Assembly (NCBI GenBank): GCA_036897095.1
Contig: JAYMSP010002067.1
Span: 1 to 26,570, forward strand
Source: Plantago elongata
Lineage: Eukaryota > Streptophyta > Magnoliopsida > Lamiales > Plantaginaceae
Length of the DNA stretch: 26,570 nt
Direction of reading: 5' to 3'
Program-made: the position numbers and the translations under genes
Notes under the pieces: generated by a model
Told to the model about the DNA's origin: nothing
The model's input: only the letters and a program-made list of their open reading frames with translations
The model's database searches: none
Part shown: positions 9,636 through 18,564 of the stretch, piece by piece
Position numbering within the stretch: position 1 is the stretch's first letter
Layout of the letters: every line of letters begins with the position of its first letter

Positions 9636-11227
9636 TCAAGAAAACCAAGTATTGGCAAGAAGTTGCAGAACTTGATCAGCAATGATCCCATACATTTTCT
9701 CTGTTGGATGAATCGCATCCCAGAACACAAACTTAGTCCGATCAGCACAAGTACTCTGATTCTTGCACGAATTGGCGAATTCGTACATTCCTGATCCACA
9801 ACATCCCTTTGAAGGCTCCACAAAACCTGTCAGTCCACAAGATTAATTCAACTCAATTAGATACAGTTCTCATCATAAAATCGATTTAATTGTATCTTTT
9901 TGTACTACTTACCATATTTCCTTGGATTCTCAACTGCATCTAGCACAGGGGAGTAGACGTCCACATAAAGAGTTCTGGTTGAAGATTCATTTTGAGCATT
10001 CACCAAGTTCTGTACTTTTGCATTGAACGAAAAGGCCACATCGTTCAATTGAGCATCACATTTGGCTGAATCTCGAAGCAGCTTAACGAGAGGCATACAC
10101 CCGAAGGGGGCAACTCCAGCCACAAGTATGTTCCTGGCACCTATAGATTGCATATCCTACCAAAACAGAACAAGAACCGGTAAAACATTTTCCATTCGAA
10201 AATGTAGCAATTTTTCAAGCAATCTGAAAATTTATTTGAATATATGACCTTGATGACAGAGAGCATGCGCGAAATCAGAAAATCCTGATATTGTTCGATG
10301 GTGTATTGTCCTGAACGAGTAGGTTCTGTATAGTAGTTTAGAAGGAAATCGTTATCTCCCATGCTTAAAATGTATACCGCATTTTGTATTACTTCCTCGG
10401 ATCTTTCTTCTCCTACAAGTGTTCTCAGGTGGATTTTGTAGTGCATGAAGTACTCCAGTTGCTTTGTTATGGATATAACATTCTGCGAATTTCATAGTTC
10501 AACAAAAAAGTGGTCATATTCTATCCCACATTGTAGTTCAGAGTGTGAAAGACTTACACTGAGATTGGCTGTAAGTTCATCATACCCCGAAGCAGCTGAT
10601 GCGAAACTGACACCGTTCAACAAGTCGTTCGTGTTCAGGTTCGGGTCAAGAAAGGCCTTGATCACATTTGCGTGACCAAATGCCTCGGCTAAATTAACAA
10701 TAAAGTGTTAGTACTGTTTGCGTTCAATGCCCAACAACTTCAAAACTTCAAAATGTGACCTATAAACTACAACCATATCTGTCTACGATTAATATATTAC
10801 TGTCACATCATACTGATTTTTAGTACGTTTGAGTACGTACGTTGATCTCACCGTTAAATCCGTCCGATATTCAATATGATGCGTCAATCTTTTCTCCATT
10901 TAGTAAAAGTTAATTATATATAGTACAGAACTTACCCATAAAATCTGGGACTAATCTCCCATTGCAGAACCTCCCGGAGGGTTGTCCGTTGAAAAAATCC
11001 TCCCCATACGGCAAGAAATTGCTCTTTGCATTGGTGTTCAGCCGGTTGTTGTTGCCTGGATCCACACTCGAATCACCGAACACCAAGATACACGTCGCGT
11101 TCTGCTTGGCCACCTTAAGTCTCAGCTGAGCAATGTCTATAGCTCCTGCATTGTTTAGGCAGCATGATAGGATTAGTAAGGAAATTGTTGATGCAACAAG
11201 AACATAATTTGGTTTCATAGGTAACAT
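9636..11227 (-). CDS. GDSL esterase/lipase (third copy, inverted), five exons, 363 aa
   Basis: The exons on the minus strand are 11227-10936, 10688-10558, 10482-10249, 10156-9913 and 9826-9636. Phases are 1,0,0,1 and the coding length is 1092 bases, the same architecture as the other two copies. An N-terminal hydrophobic segment (residues 9-23) suggests secretion. Block I is FGDSSVDPGNN with Ser53, block II NGVSFASAASG, block III is SMGDND with Asn185 (the paralogues have SAGTND), and block V WDAIHP with Asp337 and His340. It is the most divergent of the three: the N-terminal extension is nine residues longer, and the segment after the CCGSG motif (MYEFANSCKNQSTC) replaces the LLETS...LCNP of the others. 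All splice sites are GT-AG. Met4 is an alternative start. It is probably an older or faster-evolving duplicate with a different substrate, which is inference. Confidence 0.93.
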
Positions 11228-11607
11228 GTTGTTTCAAAGTTTTGAGTAGGATAATATCAGGTGGAATGCAGTTATATGAAAGTGATGAAAATGCTAGTTA
11301 AGTTACCTTAGGAGGCAATCAATGTGTTGGTTGAGTATTCAATGCTTGTTTTTTCCACATAAAACATCACTCAACTGCTACTTTGCAAGCCAATAAGTAT
11401 ACAGCTTTGCAACTACTAGAATTGGCTATGGAAATTAAATTCAGCAACAAAGGAACAGAATGATGCTAGTACGAACAGAATGGAACAGAAAGATGCTAGT
11501 ATTCAATGGTGTTTGTATGTTCCACTAGTGTAGATACTCCTCAAATTCTTGTAAATGTGATTGTTTCTCACGAATCTAACTTAAATAAAATATACGTAAG
11601 GTTAAAA
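11228..11607. other. Upstream region of the third GDSL gene
   Basis: This should contain the minus-strand promoter. A weak TATA-like tatat lies near 11273 and I see no strong box. At about 11447-11505 the sequence carries gaacagaatgatgctagta, a variant of the repeat found on the other side of the same gene near 9530-9580. No gene is supported. Confidence 0.45.
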
Positions 11608-11820
11608 ACATGTCATTTGTAACCGTGTGTCAATCTAAAGGGGTGAGATCAATCAATTATTGATCAAATCGTTACACAAGATCCTTAAACATGTCATTTG
11701 TAACCGTGTATCGACCTAAAGAGGTGAGACTCAATCAATTATGATCAAGTCGTTAAACCGTGTATCGACCTAAAGAGGTGAGACTCAATCAATTATGATC
11801 AAGTCGTTAGACAAGATCCT
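11608..11820. repeat. Tandem repeat with 81- and 55-bp spacings, three copies
   Basis: The first two units begin acatgtcatttgtaaccgtg at 11608 and 11689 (81 bases apart). A third, shorter unit begins aaccgtgtatcgacc at 11757, 55 bases after the matching point of the second. All share ctaaag.ggtgaga.tcaatcaatta and a tgatcaa motif. Units two and three are nearly identical, so the second duplication is recent. No coding potential is seen. Confidence 0.85.
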
Positions 11821-11994
11821 TTTACTTAGAAAATAACACACATTCTTGAAACTTGTGTACATTTAATTTCGTTGGTCTCCTTATCAATATAGTTACTCGA
11901 TAGTCGATATAAAAGAAATGGAGATTATAAATTATCACTTAATATCTTATACTTAGACACCTAAAAAACATTTGCCATTAAACATGACTCAGCT

Positions 11995-12190
11995 GAGAAA
12001 GGAAAAATATCATATACTATCCCTATTAGATGTCATTTTTTCATATAAGTCCCTTCTAGATAAACAATTACATATATATTTAAATATTTTTTAGCAATTG
12101 CATCTAAATTCAAATAGTCAAATACAATTTCATTTAGCCAAACAAAACCCTTCACAAGTTCTAATGCGATTTGTAAATTTCACCCCTAAC
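11995..12190. mobile_element. Diverged terminal part of a transposon related to the 3441-4461 element
   Basis: Read on the minus strand, this segment repeats the order of motifs found at the right end of the element at 3441-4461: gaagggt, then tttggctaaatg, then a tttgaatttagatgcaatt stretch matching tcgtggacctggatgtaatt, then atgtaattgttnatct, then atctaatagggatagtatatg. Spacing is similar but identity is lower. I could not find the opposite end with confidence, so this may be a fragment or an old copy extending into the AT-rich sequence that follows. Confidence 0.45.
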
Positions 12191-13644
12191 TTGTAACAAA
12201 TTATATATTTACTCTAAAATCAAAATTATATTTTATAAATTATAATATTCAACAAACTAATAATAAAATATTAAAAAAGGGAAATTTTGTTAGAAATTAA
12301 AATAAATAAATTGAAAAGTGGTCGGATATGAAATCAACTCCATTATTAAATAGCTCTAATCTAAGTTGTACACAGCTCTGTCAAAGATGTTTTCTTTCTT
12401 TTTTTTGTATTTCTAACGAATTTTCAATTTCATTCAATTTGACCATTTTCTTAAATTTTACATACAATTAAGTACAAAATCTACTTTAAAAAATTAAAAT
12501 TTTATTATGAAAAGTATAATTATGTGATCAAAATAATAAAAAAACACAAAGAATTTTTAAACATATGGGATTAAAAATTAAATAAGGTACTCAACTAAAA
12601 AATATTCGAAGATAAATAATTTAAATTGAATTAGGATTAAAAATAGAATATATTTTTAAATTGACAAAATAAAAGTCATGTTTAACATCATTCTTTTAAT
12701 CAATACAAAAATGAAAAAAATAACATATATATTATTATTAAATTAACAGGATCAACATATAATTAGTCCATCCAATAGAGATATTAAATGAAATACACCC
12801 ACAAGAACCATCTTATCCTCAATAGCAGTATGTTACAAATATTAGGACCGCAAAATTTGTTCCAAACTACTACTTTAATTTCTACTAGTACGTCAGTTCC
12901 ACAGCACATTTCATATACTACTTGACATAGACGATAATATAATATCATAATAGAAAGTATAAACGATTGGCTTATAAATTTTGTTGGTTCTTCTGCTACT
13001 CCAATATTTTTATACCAGATAAGAATATTCAAATTCAGTTCAGTTATCATTAGATGTAGATAAAGTATTATATATTCAGATTCTGAATATGATATTCGCG
13101 GTTCTTGGCCCACTGAAGTGTGAAACAGTAAATTAAATCCATGCCAAAAAATGTTTCAGCATGAATTTGTATTATTGTATTTAGCATAAATTTGTTCTTA
13201 TTTGTCTATACACTTTATCGTCTAGTCTCATGTGACTCACACCCACGGACTAAAATCTTCATGTTTCATAAACACCTTTTGCTCTATGATTACTTATTTT
13301 TGTACTTGTTATAAGCTGTACTAATTTACTATTGTAACATGATACTCATGTTGTTAAAAGGATTCATTCGTCTTCATGTTCATCTACACTTACACATGTT
13401 ATACAACTAATAAACAAACCTATTGATCAGCATGCAAAGAATGACAACGATAACATTTTGTACCAAATTATACAATACGGACAAATCTTCATTTCTGGAT
13501 CCAAAAAAAAAAAAAAAAGGAAAAAAAATCACGTTCTACATGCACTTGATCCACTACATTCTAAATAATATCATCTAAAAGTTCATCACTGCATTATTAG
13601 CCCCAGCTTGGCCTTACAACTAGCAATTTCAAATTTTGGTTATA
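12191..13644. other. AT-rich spacer before the first exchanger gene
   Basis: Most of this is extremely AT-rich (about 12200-12760), perhaps transposon interior. A minus-strand open frame of 109 codons at 12784-13113 has no recognisable domain, signal or splice partner and is not called. A poly-A run lies at 13503-13518. The last ~100 bases are the presumed promoter and leader of the gene at 13645, but no clear TATA box is seen. Confidence 0.45.
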
Positions 13645-16169
13645 ATGGCTAAGTTTATGAAACTTGCAGTACAGACTTCCCTTTTTGTTATTCTTGTCAG
13701 TCACTTGGCGTACAGCCGTGGCATTCCAGAGTTGGTATCTGACGGGTTGGGTCATGAGAAGAAGGCTTCATTTCTCGAATGGGGCTTATCGACTGAAGTC
13801 CAGTGCGTTCAGGCTTACGGGGTGTTGCCATGTTCGACGAATGTTTGGGGACTTCTGTTTCTGATTGTGGTGTATGAGATTGTACTTTCGTTTGGAGGGC
13901 AGTATGTTGGAATAGGGTCGAATCTGTTTTTTGAAATCATTGGACCGGGTGTTCTAGGGGGCAGTTTGTTCCAGTTGCTTGGCACAATCCCACAAATTGT
14001 CTTGGTTCTCTGTAAGTATCATTCATTTTGGCTAATGCTTTTGGTTTAACTTCTTATAAGCATCAATTGGTGTATGAACTTATCCTGAAAATATGAGCCT
14101 CATACTTAAGATATGCTTAATACAAAGCTATTCTAATTCTAGTATAACTATATACTAAAATTCGCGTATATAATGGTCTTACTTGATAATCAGAACTTAA
14201 ATTTTGCAAGTATGGCTGTATGGATATGGTCTCCAATATTTTTGGAAGTAAATGTCCAAATATGATAATTCTGTGTTTACTATTGGATTAATTCTGTGTT
14301 TTTGCAATGAAGCATCTGCACTTTCTGGAAGCCAAGATGCAGCTCAAAATCGAGCAAAATTGGGTATGGGGATTGTCGTGGGAACAACAGTGATGCTTCT
14401 GACGTTGATATGGGGTTTGTGTGTTGTTCTTGGCAGCTATGATCTCTCCACTGATACAAAACTTAATGAAATGCATAGAATCACTACCAAAGGTCATGTC
14501 GAATTCCAATTATATTCACTGTTTTAGGCATTCGTAAATCAACCAAACTAATACTTCTATAGTCTGATATCCTCTGGCAGGAATGGGCATAGTCACAGAT
14601 GCCGAAACCAGCTACACTGCTAGGCTAATGGTGGTAACGTTGCTCCCGTTTCTCGTCCTGCTGCTAGCAACATTCTTTGGTTCTGCTGGAGGCAGAGTCA
14701 TCATCCTTGTTGCTCTCATAATCACTGTTGTTTTGCTGTTTGGTTACATACTATATGAGGTATTATTGGACCAACTTTTAGAACTCATCAACATACAATT
14801 TGTTTACTCAACTATTTTAAGCTAAATTTGCTAAAGTGTTCCTTCCAAATTTGGCAACAAGTATTTAATTTTTTTCATTGACTTAATTTCACCTGTCCAG
14901 ACGTTCGAGCCATGGGTTGAAAATCGAAGATTTGAATTTTTGATGAATAAGTATGCCAAAGACAAGCTCTTGAAGCTTCTGTCGAAGAATGGAAGGCCTG
15001 ATGTTCAGAAGATGAAGGAGTGAGTCTCTTCGCGTTACATACTCAGATGTTAATATACTAGTACTATACACTAACCTGGCCTATTGAGTTTTTCTTATGG
15101 TCTTGTTAACGGTCACTTTTTCCGAATCCACAGGTTGTTTCACTCAATGGACAAGAACCAAAATTCATATGTTTCAGCATCCGAACTCAGAGTTTTGCTG
15201 TTTGGGTTAAGGGTGGATGATGAAGGTGGTGATGATTTGAGTGCACAAAGAGATATTGAAAATATATTGGATTCTTTTGATATCTCTGGTGATGATCGAA
15301 TCAGCGAGGAAGAATTTATTAGAGGGATGACTGATGTGATTTCCGACCTATCTGATCAGGCTCCAGAACGTATCAAACGAACTGGAAGTAAAAGATCCAG
15401 GGTAAAGTTTATACACTAATCATCAAACTAGTATATTCTGTAAAATCATATATACATAAATATACAGAATCAGTATGGCTGTACGGGTTGCGATTTACAA
15501 ATTAAATCAGCATCCTTAAATTTGAAATGCAGGAGAACAGCAATCCTCAACAAACAGGATCGTTGGCTACTAAGAGCATGACCAGGAAAGCAAGCAAGAA
15601 AGTGAATCAAAGAGCAACCCAATCTTGGTTCAATATCCTCAAGGCAGCTTTCTACGTGATATTCGGGTTATTTATTCTGTGCGTGTTTGGAGAGCCTCTG
15701 ATCAATAGTGTTGTCGGATTTGCGACAGCTACAAACTTGCCTCCATTCTGCATTTCATACGTGGCTCTCCCCTTTGCCATGAACTACGGTGTTGCGATAG
15801 CATCTGTGACTTCTGCTAGTCAGAAGAATCTGAAATCCATTTCATTAACACTATCTGCAGTAAGTACCTTCATTTTGCACCATTCATCCAAACATTAAGA
15901 GCTTTATTGTTAATTTCGTTTGCTGGTATATGCAGCTGTATGGTGGCGTGTACATGAACAATATCATCGGCCTCATCGTGTACCTGGCACCAGTTTACGC
16001 ACGCAAGTTGACGAATGATGTATCTGTGGAAGTGCTTGTGATTGTGATAATATGCATAATCATGACCTTATGGACAAGCTTTGCCACAACTTTTGCTCGA
16101 TGGATGGGCTATCTTGCAATACTTTTGTATCCGATTTCTCTAGCGATTGTCTACTTCCTCAACAATTAA
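13645..16169 (+). CDS. NCL-type Na+/Ca2+ exchanger-like membrane protein with two EF-hands, seven exons, 557 aa
   Basis: The exons are 13645-14011, 14313-14492, 14581-14759, 14901-15019, 15134-15401, 15533-15859 and 15936-16169. Phases are 1,1,0,2,0,0 and all introns are GT-AG. A signal-like segment (residues 6-22) is followed by about five membrane segments. These include GIGSNLFFEIIGPGVLGGSL, ending in LFQLLGTIPQIVLVL, and the IVVGTTVMLLTLIWGLCVVLG segment. A hydrophilic loop then carries two EF-hands: D288-E299 (DKNQNSYVSASE) and D331-E342 (DISGDDRISEEE). The C-terminal half has about five more membrane segments, including LPPFCISYVALPFAMNYGVA. This order (membrane half, EF-hands, membrane half) matches plant NCL proteins, thought to exchange Na+ and Ca2+ at endomembranes and to act in salt and calcium homeostasis. 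I chose the ATG at 13645 as the first in frame. It is a tandem paralogue of the gene at 18565. Confidence 0.9.
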
Positions 16170-16526
16170 TGTTCTTGGTTCGCCTTCATGTCTGACTCGA
16201 ACCATAGAGAGTGTGATTCATGAAACATATGTTATTTGCCTCATATAAACTTCAATTCAGTCATGTTATTGTGAATTCATTGTAGATTCAATTCGTCCTG
16301 GTAATCTCCAAAAATACTAACTAAATGAGAAATGGTAAACTAAAAAGTGAGAAACTTAAAAGTATCAATTTCATAGGTGGAATTAGCCCTAAATTTTACA
16401 AATCCAAGTTCCAACCACACGACTGGGACAAATTGATTAGAATTTTTAATTAACAGGACACCCATAAAGATCGCAACAATGCCTCATGAACAAGTTCCCA
16501 GTAGCCCATGACCTCCTATATGGATG
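16170..16526. other. 3' flank of the first exchanger gene
   Basis: This holds the 3' untranslated region and spacer. The final part, from about 16450, reads like a coding remnant on the minus strand (a hydrophobic stretch ending ...IFMGVLLI), but I could not assign it to a gene. It may be another piece of organelle-derived DNA adjoining the plastid segment that follows. Confidence 0.4.
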
Positions 16527-16662
16527 CACTTCCAAAAGTAGAACATGTGTTAGAAGTGCGTTCGATTGATTCAATATCGATGAATCTAGAAAAGAGGGTT
16601 GAGCGTTGGAATGAACGTATACCAAGAATTCTTGGAATGCCATGGGGATTCTTGATTGGTGT
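16527..16662 (+). pseudogene. rpoC2: Plastid rpoC2 fragment (nuclear plastid DNA, part 1)
   Basis: The translation reads [20 protein letters not shown], then [10 protein letters not shown] and [11 protein letters not shown], which I recognise from the C-terminal half of the plastid RNA polymerase beta'' subunit. Only about 45 codons are present and there is no start or stop of its own, so this is an inert nuclear copy of plastid DNA. The match breaks just after GFLIG, where the plastid gene would continue with an Ala-Glu-Leu-Thr segment. At that point the sequence switches to ycf2. Confidence 0.8.
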
Positions 16663-16970
16663 TGTATTTACAAAAGACGGTCTCAATTAATCCTATTTCA
16701 TCCGACCCGGGGTGTGATAGGGTTCTGAAGGATGAACCAGATTTTGATTTATTTTATCTATTCCATGACCGGAAGAGGGAAGGATACACGTTAGACCATG
16801 ATTTTGCATCGGAAGATTTCCAGAAATGGCAGATCTATTCACTCTATCAATAACCGAGCCGGATCTGGTGTATCATAAGGGATTTGCCTTTCTATTGATT
16901 CCTGCGGATTGGATCAAAAACCATTCTTGAATGAGGCCAGGGATGATTCGAAAAAGAAATCTTTATTGGT
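16663..16970 (+). pseudogene. ycf2: Plastid ycf2 fragment (nuclear plastid DNA, part 2)
   Basis: The reading frames show [33 protein letters not shown] and, in another frame after small indels, [14 protein letters not shown] and KKKSLLVL, all recognisable from plastid ycf2. Relative to the plastid gene as I know it, residues between KDEPD and the FDLFHLFHD segment are missing and the frame is interrupted, so it cannot encode a Ycf2 product. It directly abuts the rpoC2 fragment. In plastid genomes these genes lie far apart (rpoC2 in the large single-copy region, ycf2 in the inverted repeat), so the insertion is chimeric. Confidence 0.8.
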
Positions 16971-17042
16971 TCTAGATCGGAAATAATTATGATGTTTACC
17001 CTTACCGTCCGAAAAACCTGAGAATCTGTGCTAGTGGTCCGA

Positions 17043-17240
17043 GCAGGACTATAACTAGTGAACCTATAGCAATAAGGAGTCGAAACATATGACCTGCAGG
17101 ACTATTAACTAGTGAAACTTATCAGATTGTATTTGTTATAGCCTATAGCAATAAGGAGCCTAGCTTTAACATAAATACTATATAGCGTCTTAGCTAAACA
17201 TAAATACTAGATATGTGCCTTGGCTGAACATAAAGCAGAT
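17043..17240. repeat. Cluster of short tandem repeats beside the plastid insertion
   Basis: The motif ggactat(t)aactagtgaa occurs at about 17047 and 17099, and cctatagcaataaggag at about 17063 and 17142. This is followed by a 30-bp tandem with units at 17161, 17191 and 17221, sharing tagct..aacataaatacta. The repeats begin soon after the ycf2 homology ends. No gene is seen. Confidence 0.65.
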
Positions 17241-18490
17241 TTGTTCGGTATACGGGAATATCAGGAAAAAACTCAGGCAGCTGTTTAAGGTTCTAATATT
17301 CCGTTCCGCTTTTCCTCTGCCAGTGCAATAGTTATAGTGCAATGTAATGATTTGCCAAGATTCTGTAAATTGGAAACACAAAAACATAACATAAATTTAC
17401 TATTACAAAACAAAAAGAAAAATATGGCAATGACTAAACGGAAAATTTACCTCCTATTCCACTACTGAAGCCACTTGATATCCCAAATAATGCATAATCC
17501 GAACTCCATACCCAGATCATCATCGCGGTTTTCTTATAGGAAGTCACAAAATTGAAGTGTGTGCATGTTATGCAATGGTTGACCACAGAAGGTTGGTTAC
17601 TTGTATTGCTTGTATGGAGTAAAACCGAATCAGCCGGAAGATTTACTTATACTACTGGGGTAGAAGATTTACTTATACTACTGGGGTAGTAAAAATAGTG
17701 GTAGATTGGTAGGTGGTGAATGTAATTTGTGTGAGTAAGTACAGTCAAACTACAGAGTAGAAAATAACAAAGATGTTTGAGTCCGTTTGTTTGACTACTA
17801 GTACAGAGTACTATCTTGTCCTCCACTTTATTTACTTCTGGTAATAACTGCATTTCACCAGCACAGCAGGCCAGCAGCATTAGTAGGAACAAAGGTCACT
17901 GCTGAGTCTTTATCTTAGTTGATGAATTCCATTCTGTAAACAAGTATTTTGTTCGGCTTATAATTTGCTTATTTATGTCAATTAATCTTATTTGATTAAC
18001 TAATCGTGTTGATAGTGCTCTAGCTATCAGATTACTATGTAAAAACATGACAACAGATCATAGAAAATGGATTATAAAATCTAAACCAATCGCGTAAGTT
18101 TAAGTATGCAACAAGACTCTCTGTATTGTACAAGGAGGTTACCTGTTGATTAATTACAAAAGTATGGATAAAGAAGAGATGTTGATGTTGCACCAACAAG
18201 CTTTAGATGTACTCATGCTATAATGCAGATGCAGTCTACGTTAAACGTAAACAAATATTTATACTCGTTTATTTTTAGTGTTTTAGTAAAAAAATATGGT
18301 GCTGGTGAAATGTCCAGAGTAAGGTTATAACATTGTACAAGCAGCATTTGGTGAATGAAGGAATGAAGAAATGGTGAATGTATAATGTATTATGTAAAAC
18401 ATGACAAATTATCCATTTGGGTGTTCATACCGTAACAACCGCGGTGTAATTTTCTATTCTTTCTTACAATTTTTGTGTTAGGATTGCTTG
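17241..18490. other. Spacer between the two exchanger genes
   Basis: An exact 26-bp tandem duplication (gaagatttacttatactact plus 6 bases) lies at 17637-17688. A ~95-bp segment at about 17892-17990 recurs downstream of the next gene and is listed separately. An 81-codon minus-strand open frame at 17647-17892 overlaps the tandem repeat and has no domain, so it is not called. The right end is the promoter region of the gene at 18565. Confidence 0.5.
17892..17990 (+). repeat. Dispersed ~95-bp direct repeat, copy 1
   Basis: The segment from aggtcact through gttgatgaattccattctg, acaagtattttgttcggctt and ataatttgctta is nearly identical to 23297-23393, in the same orientation 5.4 kb away. The central ~60 bases differ at only a few positions. 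The two copies bracket the whole four-EF-hand gene. Both lie in sequence without genes. Confidence 0.85.
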
Positions 18491-18499
18491 CTATATAAG
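18491..18499 (+). promoter_or_regulatory. TATA box of the four-EF-hand exchanger gene
   Basis: The sequence CTATATAAG lies 66-74 bases upstream of the ATG at 18565, a typical distance for a short plant leader. The ATG context is accATGG, which is close to optimal. Confidence 0.6.
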
Positions 18500-18564
18500 A
18501 CCCTTGGGCTTCTTCTATATCATGACAAGTATTTGTTGTGAAACTTGAAGCTTTGATATCAACC

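Noticed and set aside
12784-13113. 109-codon minus-strand open frame
   Set aside because: AT-rich region, no recognisable motif, no splice partner or promoter.
16446-16643. 65-codon minus-strand open frame across the plastid insertion
   Set aside because: Most of it is the antisense of the rpoC2 fragment, so it is a shadow frame.
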